A stretch of DNA of 64,000 nucleotides from Bradyrhizobium sp. CB3481 (GTDB lineage Bacteria; Pseudomonadota; Alphaproteobacteria; Rhizobiales; Xanthobacteraceae): NCBI RefSeq assembly GCF_029714305.1, contig NZ_CP121647.1, positions 4,608,501 through 4,672,500 on the forward strand, read 5' to 3'. The position numbers and the translations under genes are program-made. The first letter of the stretch is position 1. Each line of letters opens with the position of its first letter. This document shows positions 52,659 through 60,958 of this stretch, one piece after another. A model generated the notes under the pieces. It had not been told where the DNA came from and searched no databases. It worked only from the letters and a program-made list of their open reading frames with translations.

Positions 52659-52880
52659 ATGAAGCTTTCTGTCTTGACGATTGCGACCCTGCTTACGATC
52701 GGAGCCATTGGCTCCGCCAACGCTATCGAGTTTGGCGTCGGGCCCGGAGGCGTTTACGTCGGTCCCGGCTATGATCGCCCCTACTATCGTGATTACAGAG
52801 ATGACTGCCGGATCGTGATCCGCGAACGCTTCAACCGCTTTGGTGAGCGCGTCAGGATCCGCGAGCGCATCTGTGACTAA
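52659..52880 (+). CDS. Small secreted two-cysteine protein
   Basis: A 73-residue protein with a signal peptide ~1-23 (LTIATLLTIGAIGSANA), a glycine/tyrosine-rich stretch (GVGPGGVYVGPGYDRPYY) and a C-terminal charged module with two cysteines (DDCRIVIRERFNRFGERV ... RICD). A very strong AGGAGG ribosome site lies before ATG 52659. The two-cysteine ending resembles that of 29839-30093. Periplasmic; function unknown. Confidence 0.8.
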   Translation: MKLSVLTIATLLTIGAIGSANAIEFGVGPGGVYVGPGYDRPYYRDYRDDCRIVIRERFNRFGERVRIRERICD

Positions 52881-52917
52881 ACCGCGCTCGACGGCTATTA
52901 AGAAGGCGATCAGATCA

Positions 52918-52939
52918 CGCCCGGCTTGAACGCCGGGCG
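52918..52939 (+). terminator. Hairpin downstream of the small secreted gene
   Basis: CGCCCGGC (52918-52925) and GCCGGGCG (52932-52939) pair around a six-base loop, 38 bases after the stop. No T-run, so a weak or Rho-assisted terminator. Confidence 0.45.
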
Positions 52940-52947
52940 GTGTCGAC

Positions 52948-53853
52948 GCGTTTACTCGATCACCTCGTCCGCAGCGCGCGAGGCCGATGTCGATTTCCAG
53001 ATGGTCGACGTCAACCTCGTGCTGCGGCAGATGCAGGGCTCGGGCACGCGGCTCAACATGGTGATCCTCGATGCCTGCCGTAACAACCCGTTCGGCGCGC
53101 GCGGCCTGCGCGCTTCCGACGGCGGCCTGGCGCAGATGCGCGCGCCGGAAGGCACGCTGATCTCCTATGCGACGCAGCCCGGCAATGTCGCGCTCGACGG
53201 CACCGACGGCCCCAGCCCCTACACCAAGGCGCTCGCCATGACGATCAAGCAGGCCGGGCTCGACATCTTCCAGACCTTCAACCAGGTCGGCCTCGCCGTG
53301 AAGCGCCAGACCGGCGGATCGCAGCAGCCCTGGGGTGTCGTCCTCGCCGACCGATGGCAATTTCTATTTCGTGCCCCCTGCCCCGGCACCGCAGCAGCTC
53401 GCCGCGGTTGCACCACAGTCGGAGCCGCTGGCTTCGACGCTGCGTCCCGATCCCGACCGCATTCCGATCAAGGATCCGGTCCTGCTGCGCGAGTTGAGCG
53501 ACGCGACCGCCTGTTCGAGCTCAACTACGATCCGGAGCCGCTCGACAGCAAGAACGGCATGCGCGTCGCGACCGCCAAGTTTCAGGAGAAGGGTCAGGAT
53601 GACGCCGTTAGGTGAAGCCACCGAGGGCGTGCTGACGCGGCTGCGCAAGATGGAGGACCTCAAACCGTGGGGCTCGATCCTCTACGGGCCCGACAACGAC
53701 AAATGGGGCATGTCCTGGAATCACGCTTCGCGCCGCGGCTCGGTCCAAGGCTTGAGCTGGACCAGCACGGGGCGATTCTCGGGCCACACCGGCTCCGGCT
53801 CGTTCGTGCGGTCGGACGGCTGCACCGGACGTTGGACCGCTTCTAAACAATAG
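52948..53853 (+). pseudogene. Frameshifted, N-truncated caspase-family (metacaspase-like) gene
   Basis: The first frame encodes AREADVDFQMVDVNLVLRQM and VILDACRNNPFGARG; the latter holds the catalytic Cys of the caspase p20 fold. The half with the catalytic His is missing. At about 53345 the frame shifts (TDGNFYFVPPAPAP continues in another frame), at about 53505 it shifts back (RLFELNYDPEPLDSKNGMRV), and near 53598 again (EATEGVLTRLRKMEDLKPWG to the stop at 53853). At least three frameshifts and a lost N terminus make it a clear pseudogene. In relatives it would be a secreted, caspase-like protease with a C-terminal adhesion-like tail. Confidence 0.8.
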
Positions 53854-54042
53854 CCCTCCTGCACGGCCGAAACGCCCTGATTTTCCGACGATATTACATG
53901 GCCTTAGCCCGCCCGAATTGCGGCAGCGCGGCAGCCGCAATTATACCCCATCCGCTCCAAAATCGCGGCTCATTGCGACCCAAGTCTCTGACCAGATTGG
54001 CGGCATCAAGCGTCGCGTTGCGTTGCGTGTCCGGGGTTGCAG

Positions 54043-55200
54043 ATGTCGAAGTGTTCCGTGAAATTCGTCCCGGCGTTGTTTGCCGGTGTCGTCGCAGGAA
54101 CAAACCTCGCCACCGTGACGGATCTCCGGGCGCAAACGATGGACGCCGTTGCGGAAGCCCCGATGCAGCTCGCCCAGGTCGCCGACAGCTGCCGGTCGGC
54201 ACCGAGCGGCGCGACGCCTGCGGGCAGCCATTGGTACTATCGCATCGACCGCGTCACCAAGCGGCAGTGCTGGTATCTGCGCGAGGAAAGCGAGAAGGCC
54301 GACGACAAGTTCGCACGCGCCGCCCCGCCAGAATCGGCGCCGGCAACGCCGCCTACGGCTGACGAATCGCGCACCCGCAAATTCGCCGAAGCGCGCGCCG
54401 AATATGTTGCCCAGCAGCCCCGCGCCGAGGCGGTCAGGGCAGAGACGCGGTCGATCGAAGCAGCGCCTGCGCCGGTGGCCCAGAATCAGCGCGCGGCGAT
54501 GCCGAACGTGCTCGCCCCCGCGCCGCTGTCGAGCATGCGCTGGAACGACGCCGCCACCGCAAGCGCTTCGACCAATCCGGCTCCGCTTCAGGTCGCTGCG
54601 GTCGCCGCCGCGCCTGTCGAACAGCAGCCGCAGCAGTCGCAGACAGAATATGCGCAGCAGCCGACGGCGGAGCAGATCGCAGCTGTCGCGGTAGAGCCGG
54701 CAAAGCCGCCGACCGCCTCATTGCAGAAGCTGCTTCTGGTGATGGCGGCCGCGCTCGCGCTCGCCGGCCTCACGGTCAGCGCCATCGTCAGGATCGGCCG
54801 GATGCGGGCTCGCCGCGCGATGCGGAAGAAACGGCGCGCGATGTGGGATTCCGCCCGCGTCAAGAAACGTGCACCGCAGCCGATGTTCCACGACGAGGAC
54901 GCCAAGCTGCGGCGCGCCCCCGCCATGCAGCCCGCGCGCGCCCCGCGCGACCACGCCTTCCAGGAGCGGGGATTCCAGGGCCGCGGCTTTCAGGATCGGC
55001 CATTCCAGGACCAGCCATCTCAGAACCGGGCGTTGCAGGACCGCGCATTCCAAGAGCGGACCCGCGTGCCCCGCGAGCGGTCGCGCGCAGCGCCGGAGTC
55101 CTACGCGCCCGCCAACCGGCGCCCGGTGTCGCAGGAGCGGGAGCGCGAACAGCAGGTTACGGAAATGCTGGCCCGCCTCGCCCGCAGCGCGCAGACGTAA
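54043..55200 (+). CDS. Secreted/anchored protein with CWY motif and FQ-D/E-R repeats (copy 2)
   Basis: A 385-residue protein from ATG 54043 (MSKCSVKFVPALFAGVVAG, signal). The conserved motif CRSAPSGATPAGSHWYYRID followed by KRQCWYLREE is at about 48-80. A long Ala/Pro/Gln-rich region is next, a TM helix (LLLVMAAALALAGLTVSAIV) at ~228-247, then a basic cytoplasmic part with a run of five- to six-residue repeats of the form FQ(D/E)R (GFQDRPFQDQPSQNRALQDR region, ~310-340), and an acidic end. Only one other protein here, 51328-51951, shares the CWY motif. Function unknown; the repeats suggest a scaffold or binding tail. Confidence 0.7.
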   Translation: MSKCSVKFVPALFAGVVAGTNLATVTDLRAQTMDAVAEAPMQLAQVADSCRSAPSGATPAGSHWYYRIDRVTKRQCWYLREESEKADDKFARAAPPESAPATPPTADESRTRKFAEARAEYVAQQPRAEAVRAETRSIEAAPAPVAQNQRAAMPNVLAPAPLSSMRWNDAATASASTNPAPLQVAAVAAAPVEQQPQQSQTEYAQQPTAEQIAAVAVEPAKPPTASLQKLLLVMAAALALAGLTVSAIVRIGRMRARRAMRKKRRAMWDSARVKKRAPQPMFHDEDAKLRRAPAMQPARAPRDHAFQERGFQGRGFQDRPFQDQPSQNRALQDRAFQERTRVPRERSRAAPESYAPANRRPVSQEREREQQVTEMLARLARSAQT

Positions 55201-55218
55201 CGAAGCGGCAAGCGTCAG

Positions 55219-55872
55219 CTATTTCTCGAGCTGGCGCCGCAACCCGAGAACGAAGTCTGAAAGCCCGACTTGCCGATCTCGCTTTAACTGTTCCGCGCGC
55301 AAGATCGATTTCACGGCTTCGAACGCTATTCCGATGTTGTCGTTGACCACGATGTAATCGTAGGCGTCGAAATGGCTCATCTCGTCGCCAGCCTTTCTCA
55401 TACGGCCGCGGATGATCTCATCGGAATCTTGCGCCCGCGTGTGCAGTCGTTGTTCCAGTGCCGACACTGACGGTGGAAGGATGAAAACACTGACCACATC
55501 ATTCGGCGATTTATCGCGCAGTTGTTGGGTGCCCTGCCAGTCGATATCGAACAGCACGTCCTGCCCGGACGATAATGCCCTTTCGACCGGCGCCCGTGGC
55601 GTGCCGTAACGGTTGTCAAATACGGTCGCCCACTCCAGCAGCTCGCCGTTTGTGACCATCGTCTCAAACTGGGTGTGATCGACAAAGAAGTAGTCCTTGC
55701 CGTCAACCTCACCGGGCCGCTTCGGCCTGGTGGTCGCCGACACTGACATCTGCAGCGCAGGTGTCTCGGCAATCAGCATGCGCGACAGCGTCGTCTTGCC
55801 CGCGCCCGAGGGCGAGGACAGCACGAACATCAACCCGCGCCGTTCAACTCCGTCGAAACCGGAAGCCACCAT
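55219..55872 (-). CDS. gmk: Guanylate kinase
   Basis: A 217-residue P-loop kinase that phosphorylates GMP to GDP. SSPSGAGKTTLSRML is Walker A; SVSATTRPKRPGEVDGKDY binds GMP; DIDWQGTQQLR follows. GGAG-TAAGGG precedes the ATG. Last gene of the fab-mltG-yicC-gmk set, 4 bases after yicC. Confidence 0.96.
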   Translation of the reverse strand: MVASGFDGVERRGLMFVLSSPSGAGKTTLSRMLIAETPALQMSVSATTRPKRPGEVDGKDYFFVDHTQFETMVTNGELLEWATVFDNRYGTPRAPVERALSSGQDVLFDIDWQGTQQLRDKSPNDVVSVFILPPSVSALEQRLHTRAQDSDEIIRGRMRKAGDEMSHFDAYDYIVVNDNIGIAFEAVKSILRAEQLKRDRQVGLSDFVLGLRRQLEK

Positions 55873-55875
55873 CCC

Positions 55876-56763
55876 TTACTCCAGATTCTGGACCTGCTCG
55901 CGGAACTGCTCGACCACGTTCTTCATTTCGAGGCCGGTCTGGGTCAATTCCAGATCATTCGATTTAGAGCAGCAGGTGTTGACCTCGCGGTTGAACTCCT
56001 GGGCGAGGAAGTCGAGCCGCCGCCCAACCGGGCCGCCTTTGCCGATCATCTCGCGCGCCTGCGCGACATGCGAGGCGATGCGGTCGAGCTCTTCGCGGAT
56101 GTCGGCCTTGGTCGCGATCATGATCGCTTCCTGATGGAGCCGGTCTGGGTCGAAGCGCTCGGAGGTTTCCAATAGCGCCGTGACCTGCTCGGCGAGCCGC
56201 GCGCGGATCGCCTCCGGCTTGCGGCCGGGGGCCGCCTCGGCCTTTTTCGCCAGCCGCTCGATTTCATCCATGCGCTGGATCAGGATTTGCCCGAGCGTCA
56301 CGCCCTCGCGGCGGCGCATCTCGACGAGGTTGCCGAGCGCCTGCTCGAAGGCCGTGACCGCCGCATCCCGCGCCGCCTTGTCTTCGGCCTCGTCGCTTTC
56401 GGGCTCGACGACCTCGATGACGCCCTTGATGCCGAGTAGCCCGTCGATGCTCGGCGCCACCGCGTCGATCTTGGCGGCCAGCTCGCCCGCGACCTTCACG
56501 ACCGAGGCGAGCACGTCGTCATTGATGCGCACGGTCGAGACCGCGTTGGCGCGCTTGACGTTGAGGTTGGCGTAGACGGTGCCGCGCGACAGCACCTCGC
56601 CGGCGCGTTTCTTGGCAAAGGCTTCCACCTCGTCCCAGCCGGGCGGCAGGCGCAAGCGCATGTCAAAACCCTTGGCGTTGACCGACTTCAGTTCCCATTC
56701 GAACGTATAGGGCCCGCTGGCGCCGTGACTCCGGGCAAAACCGGTCATGCTCGATAGCGCCAT
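55876..56763 (-). CDS. YicC-family RNase
   Basis: A 295-residue protein of the YicC family, recently recognised as ring-shaped endoribonucleases. Start LSSMTGFARSHGASGPYTFE and end MKNVVEQFREQVQNLE are typical, as is NREVNTCCSKSNDLELTQTG. Coupled closely to gmk. Upstream neighbour mltG lies 126 bases away. Confidence 0.93.
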   Translation of the reverse strand: MALSSMTGFARSHGASGPYTFEWELKSVNAKGFDMRLRLPPGWDEVEAFAKKRAGEVLSRGTVYANLNVKRANAVSTVRINDDVLASVVKVAGELAAKIDAVAPSIDGLLGIKGVIEVVEPESDEAEDKAARDAAVTAFEQALGNLVEMRRREGVTLGQILIQRMDEIERLAKKAEAAPGRKPEAIRARLAEQVTALLETSERFDPDRLHQEAIMIATKADIREELDRIASHVAQAREMIGKGGPVGRRLDFLAQEFNREVNTCCSKSNDLELTQTGLEMKNVVEQFREQVQNLE

Positions 56764-56889
56764 CGCGTAACACTCTCCGAAAGACAGGGATTTCGAGACT
56801 CGAAAGAACGGCGCGACCTTAAGCCGATTTCCGCCAAAGTGGAATTGCGTTCCGGCCCTGGCAGCAAATCCCGCGCGGGCCGGCCGGTT

Positions 56890-58167
56890 TCAGCGCTGCA
56901 CGACCGGTGGCGTCGTGGTCGACTGCGCAGCGCCCTGGCGGGCCGGTGCGGTCGCCGGTGCCGCAGGACGGGCGGGCGGCTTTTTCGCCGGCGCCGAAGG
57001 CCGCGTCGTCGCGGTTGGATTGGTGTCGGCCGGACTGGCGGCCGTGGGCGGCGGCGCGTCTTCAGACGGCTCGACGGTGTCGTTCTGGATCTGCTTTTCA
57101 AGCGCGCGCAGCTTGGCGACGTTTTTCTGGTGCGCGTCGTAGGTCTCGGTGAAGGCGTGCCCGCCGGTGCCATCGGCGACGAAGAATAGGTCCCGTGTGC
57201 GCGCCGGATTGGCGGCGGCTTCAAGCGAGGCGCGGCCCGGATTGGCGATCGGTCCGGGCGGCAGGCCCTCGATCACATAGGTGTTGTAGGGCGACGGCTG
57301 GGTGATCTCGCTGCGCTTGATCGGCCGGCCGAGCGTTCCCTTGCCGCCGACCAGGCCGTAAATGATGGTCGGGTCCGACTGCAGCTTGATCCTCTGTTTG
57401 AGGCGATTGGTGAATACCGCCGCGACGCGGCTGCGCTCGTCGGCCCGACCGGTTTCCTTCTCGATGATTGAGGCGAGTGTAATGAGCTGCTCCGGCGAGC
57501 GGACCGGAACGTCCGGATTGCGGCGCTCCCAGATTTCCGCGAGCACCCGCTTCTGGCTCTGTTGCAAGCGGTGGATCACCTGTTCGCGCGTGGTGCCGCG
57601 CGGAAACTTGTAGGTTTCCGGCAGCAGCGTGCCCTCGCGCGGCATTTCCCGCACCGAGCCCGCGAAGATGTCGTTGTCGATCAGCCGCGTTACGATCTGT
57701 TCGGAGGTCAGGCCTTCGGGAATCGTGACGGCGTGCTGCACCACCTTGCCCTCGACGATGGTGGCGATGACGTCGCGCAGGCTGGCATTCTTCTGGAAGG
57801 AATACTCGCCCGGCTTGAGATCGGAGCTTGCCTTCAGCGCAAACACGCCGCCGATGAAGGCCCAGGGACTGACGTTGACCACCCCTTCGCGCAGCAGCAC
57901 ATCGGCGATATCGCGCTTGCCGGCCCGCGTCGGAATGTTGACGATCTTGTCTTCTTGCAGCGGTCCCGGCGTTTCCAGGATCTGCCTGCCGTAATAATAC
58001 GCCGTTCCCGCCCCGATCATCAGGATGATCAGGATGGTGAAGATGGCATTGCCGACCACCACGAACGGATTGCGGGCGCGCTCCGACCGCTTCGGCGGCG
58101 GCGGCACCTGCTCGGGCTCCAGCGCAGCGCGCGGACTTCGCGGTGAAATGGGCGGCCTCTCACTCAT
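56890..58167 (-). CDS. mltG: Endolytic peptidoglycan transglycosylase MltG
   Basis: A 425-residue inner-membrane enzyme. The TM helix at ~36-58 (NAIFTILIILMIGAGTAYYY), a LysM-like domain and a YceG catalytic domain with the essential Glu in LASIIEKETGRADERSR are present. It cuts nascent glycan strands, setting their length. The C-terminal ~65 residues are Pro/Ala/Thr-rich low-complexity sequence beyond the normal domain end. Gene order fabF-mltG-yicC-gmk is typical of Bradyrhizobium-like genomes. Confidence 0.95.
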   Translation of the reverse strand: MSERPPISPRSPRAALEPEQVPPPPKRSERARNPFVVVGNAIFTILIILMIGAGTAYYYGRQILETPGPLQEDKIVNIPTRAGKRDIADVLLREGVVNVSPWAFIGGVFALKASSDLKPGEYSFQKNASLRDVIATIVEGKVVQHAVTIPEGLTSEQIVTRLIDNDIFAGSVREMPREGTLLPETYKFPRGTTREQVIHRLQQSQKRVLAEIWERRNPDVPVRSPEQLITLASIIEKETGRADERSRVAAVFTNRLKQRIKLQSDPTIIYGLVGGKGTLGRPIKRSEITQPSPYNTYVIEGLPPGPIANPGRASLEAAANPARTRDLFFVADGTGGHAFTETYDAHQKNVAKLRALEKQIQNDTVEPSEDAPPPTAASPADTNPTATTRPSAPAKKPPARPAAPATAPARQGAAQSTTTPPVVQR

Positions 58168-58293
58168 CGATGCAACCTGAATCCTGCCGGTTCAATCGCG
58201 GCCCGGCAATCCCCTGCCCAGCCGATAGCATACGCCCGCTCGTAGAAGTCATCGCCGAATACGGCAAAACGGTGGAGTAGTTATAAACACTTA

Positions 58294-59559
58294 CTAGTTT
58301 GCCACACGCCGTACGATTACGGAGGCGTTCGTCCCTCCGAAACCGAAGGAATTCGACAGTGCGACGGCAATCTCGCGCTTGCGCGCCGTCTGCGGCACCA
58401 GATCGATCGCCGTTTCCACCGACGGGTTTTCCAAATTGATCGTGGGCGGAGCAATATTATCGCGAATCGCAAGGATGCTGAAAATGGCTTCGATCGCGCC
58501 GGCCGCACCGAGCAGGTGTCCGGTCGACGATTTCGTCGACGACATCGACACCTTGGAAGCGGCGTTGCCGAGCAGCCGCTCCACGGCGCCGAGCTCGATC
58601 TCATCGCCGATCTGCGTCGAAGTACCGTGGGCGTTGATATAGTCGATATCCGATACCGCGATGCCGGCGCGCTTGATCGCCGCGCTCATGCTGCGGAAGC
58701 CGCCATCGCCGTCCGGCGATGGCGAGGTGATGTGATAGGCGTCGCCCGACAGGCCGTAGCCGATCACTTCGCAATAGATGCGCGCGCCACGCTTCTTGGC
58801 GTGCTCATATTCCTCGAGCACCACGACGCCGGCACCCTCGCCCATCACGAATCCGTCGCGGCCCTTGTCGTAGGGTCGCGAGGCCTTTTGCGGCGTCTCG
58901 TTGTAGCCGGTCGAGAGCGCGCGCGCGGCGCAGAAGCCCGCCATTGCCAGCCGGCAGATCGGCGATTCCGTGCCGCCTGCGACCATCACATCGGCATCGC
59001 CGAGCGCAATGAGGCGGGCACCGTCACCGATCGCATGCGCGCCGGTCGAGCACGCCGTCACCACGGAATGATTCGGCCCCTTCAGGCCATGCTCGATCGA
59101 GACATAACCGGAAGCCAGATTGATCAGCCGTCCCGGAATGAAGAACGGCGATACCCGGCGCGGACCGCGTTCCTTCAGCAGCAGCGAGGTCTCGGCGATG
59201 CCGGACAGGCCGCCAATGCCCGAGCCGATCAGCGTGCCGGTCGCGCACTTGTCTTCCTCGGTCGAGGGATGCCAGCCCGCGTCATCGAGCGCCTGGCGCG
59301 CCGCCGCCATCGCAAAGATGATGAAGTCGTCGACCTTGCGCTGTTCTTTCGGCTCCATCCACTGGTCGGGATTGAAAGTGCCGTCAGAGCCATCGCCGCG
59401 CGGAATCACGCAGGCGATCTGGCTGGCGAGGTCGGAAACTTCGAACGTGTCGATCTTCTTGGCGCCGCTCTGGCCGTCGAGGATGCGCGCCCACGTTGTG
59501 TCAACGCCGCAGCCGAGCGGCGTAACCATGCCCAGCCCCGTGACGACAACACGTCTCAT
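58294..59559 (-). CDS. fabF: 3-oxoacyl-ACP synthase II
   Basis: A 421-residue condensing enzyme for fatty acid elongation. The active-site Cys is in VVTACSTGAHAI, the catalytic His residues in NAHGTSTQIGD and KSSTGHLLGAAGA, and a glycine-rich end GFGGTNASVIV is present. Starts MRRVVVTGLGMVTPLGCGVD. Next to acpP, its substrate carrier. Confidence 0.96.
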   Translation of the reverse strand: MRRVVVTGLGMVTPLGCGVDTTWARILDGQSGAKKIDTFEVSDLASQIACVIPRGDGSDGTFNPDQWMEPKEQRKVDDFIIFAMAAARQALDDAGWHPSTEEDKCATGTLIGSGIGGLSGIAETSLLLKERGPRRVSPFFIPGRLINLASGYVSIEHGLKGPNHSVVTACSTGAHAIGDGARLIALGDADVMVAGGTESPICRLAMAGFCAARALSTGYNETPQKASRPYDKGRDGFVMGEGAGVVVLEEYEHAKKRGARIYCEVIGYGLSGDAYHITSPSPDGDGGFRSMSAAIKRAGIAVSDIDYINAHGTSTQIGDEIELGAVERLLGNAASKVSMSSTKSSTGHLLGAAGAIEAIFSILAIRDNIAPPTINLENPSVETAIDLVPQTARKREIAVALSNSFGFGGTNASVIVRRVAN

Positions 59560-59656
59560 GTCAAAAACTCCAGCCGGAAAGCAGTGACCAAAAACAAGAA
59601 ACCGGGGGACCGTTCGACCACGGCCCGTCCGGCTCTGTCTCTACCCGCCCGGGACG

Positions 59657-59896
59657 TCAGCTCTTCGCGTTCTTCTCGAGAAACTTGGTCGCGTCGCCAA
59701 CAGTCAAGATCGTCTCGGCTGCGTCATCCGGAATCTCGCAACCGAACTCTTCCTCAAATGCCATCACGAGCTCGACGGTGTCGAGACTGTCGGCGCCGAG
59801 GTCATCGATGAAACTTGCGCTGTCGACAACCTTTTCGGGTTCAACACCGAGGTGTTCGACCACAATCTTCTTAACCCGCTCGCCAATCTCACTCAT
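59657..59896 (-). CDS. acpP: Acyl carrier protein
   Basis: A 79-residue acidic protein. The phosphopantetheine Ser lies in [12 protein letters not shown]. Starts [17 protein letters not shown] at ATG 59896; a TTG two codons earlier is unlikely. Lies between fabG and fabF, as in most proteobacteria, and carries the growing acyl chain. Confidence 0.97.
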   Translation of the reverse strand: MSEIGERVKKIVVEHLGVEPEKVVDSASFIDDLGADSLDTVELVMAFEEEFGCEIPDDAAETILTVGDATKFLEKNAKS

Positions 59897-60199
59897 CTTC
59901 AACCTCGTGCTTGTTCCATTGGACCCGACCCCAAGACGCTACAAAGACGCTACGAGCTATCGTGGTCGTTAAACTTCCTTCGCTATCGCGCATAGTCTTG
60001 GTTCGGCCCGATGGTAGCCGACAAAGCCCCGGCGAACGGCAGGCGTTGCCACGCCAATATACAGGGTTTCAAATTCCTGCAATGGCCTTGTTTGCCCATC
60101 CGTCGGGGGTTCGGTTACCATACTTCCCAAGCCTTGACTACAAGCCTCCACCGCCTCCGAAAACGGCCTTTGGCCGCATTGATCGGGGCAATAACTCGC
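59897..60199. promoter_or_regulatory. acpP promoter region with an 11-base tandem repeat
   Basis: 303 gene-free bases between fabG and acpP. AAGACGCTAC occurs twice, at 59933-59942 and 59944-59953, separated by one base, 37 bases upstream of the acpP start. The spacing equals one helical turn and suggests a regulator site or leader structure. No other element is clear. Confidence 0.4.
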
Positions 60200-60940
60200 T
60201 CAAATCATGGCCATTCCACCGTTGACGTGAATCGTCTGGCCGGTCACGTAAGCCGCCTCGTTCGAGGCGAGATAGACCGCTGCCCCGGCGATGTCCTCCG
60301 GCGTCCCCAGCCGCGCCGCAGGAACCTTCGCCAGGATGGCCTCGCGCTGCTTGTCATTGAGCGCGTCGGTCATCGGCGTCTTGATGAACCCTGGTGCAAT
60401 GCAATTGGCCGTTACGTTGCGCTTGGCATATTCCGCGCCCAGCGTCTTGATCAGGCCGATGATGCCGGCTTTTGAGGCGGTGTAGTTGGCCTGGCCCGGA
60501 TTGCCGGTCACGCCGACGATCGAGGTGATCGCAATGATCCGGCCGAAGCGCTTGCGCATCATCAGCTTTGTTGCAGCGCGTGCAAGGCGGAAGGTCGCGG
60601 TCAGGTTGACCTGGATGACGTCGTCCCAATCCTCGTCGCGCAACTGCACGAAGAGATTGTCGCGCGTGATGCCGGCATTGGCGATCAGAATATCGACCTG
60701 CCCCATCGCGGCCTCCGCCGCCGGGACCAGGCCCTCGACCTGCGCGGTCTCGGAGAGATTGCACGGCAGCACGTGGACGCGCTCGCCAAGCTTGGCGGCA
60801 AAGGAGTCCAGCACCTCGCGGCGCGTGCCTGAGATCGCCACCGTCGCGCCCTGGCCATGCAACGCCTGCGCGATCGCTCCGCCAATACCACCGGTGGCAC
60901 CGGTGACCAGCGCTGTCCTGCCTGTCAAATCGAACATCAT
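60200..60940 (-). CDS. fabG: 3-oxoacyl-ACP reductase
   Basis: A 246-residue SDR. ALVTGATGGIGGAIA binds NADPH, LIANAGITRDNLF marks the substrate region, and YTASKAGIIGLIK holds the catalytic Tyr-Lys. Ends INVNGGMAMI-like, the standard FabG tail. GGAG lies just before the ATG at 60940. It follows fabD by 18 bases. Confidence 0.96.
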   Translation of the reverse strand: MMFDLTGRTALVTGATGGIGGAIAQALHGQGATVAISGTRREVLDSFAAKLGERVHVLPCNLSETAQVEGLVPAAEAAMGQVDILIANAGITRDNLFVQLRDEDWDDVIQVNLTATFRLARAATKLMMRKRFGRIIAITSIVGVTGNPGQANYTASKAGIIGLIKTLGAEYAKRNVTANCIAPGFIKTPMTDALNDKQREAILAKVPAARLGTPEDIAGAAVYLASNEAAYVTGQTIHVNGGMAMI

Positions 60941-60958
60941 TGTCTCCTTCCGGCAGCT

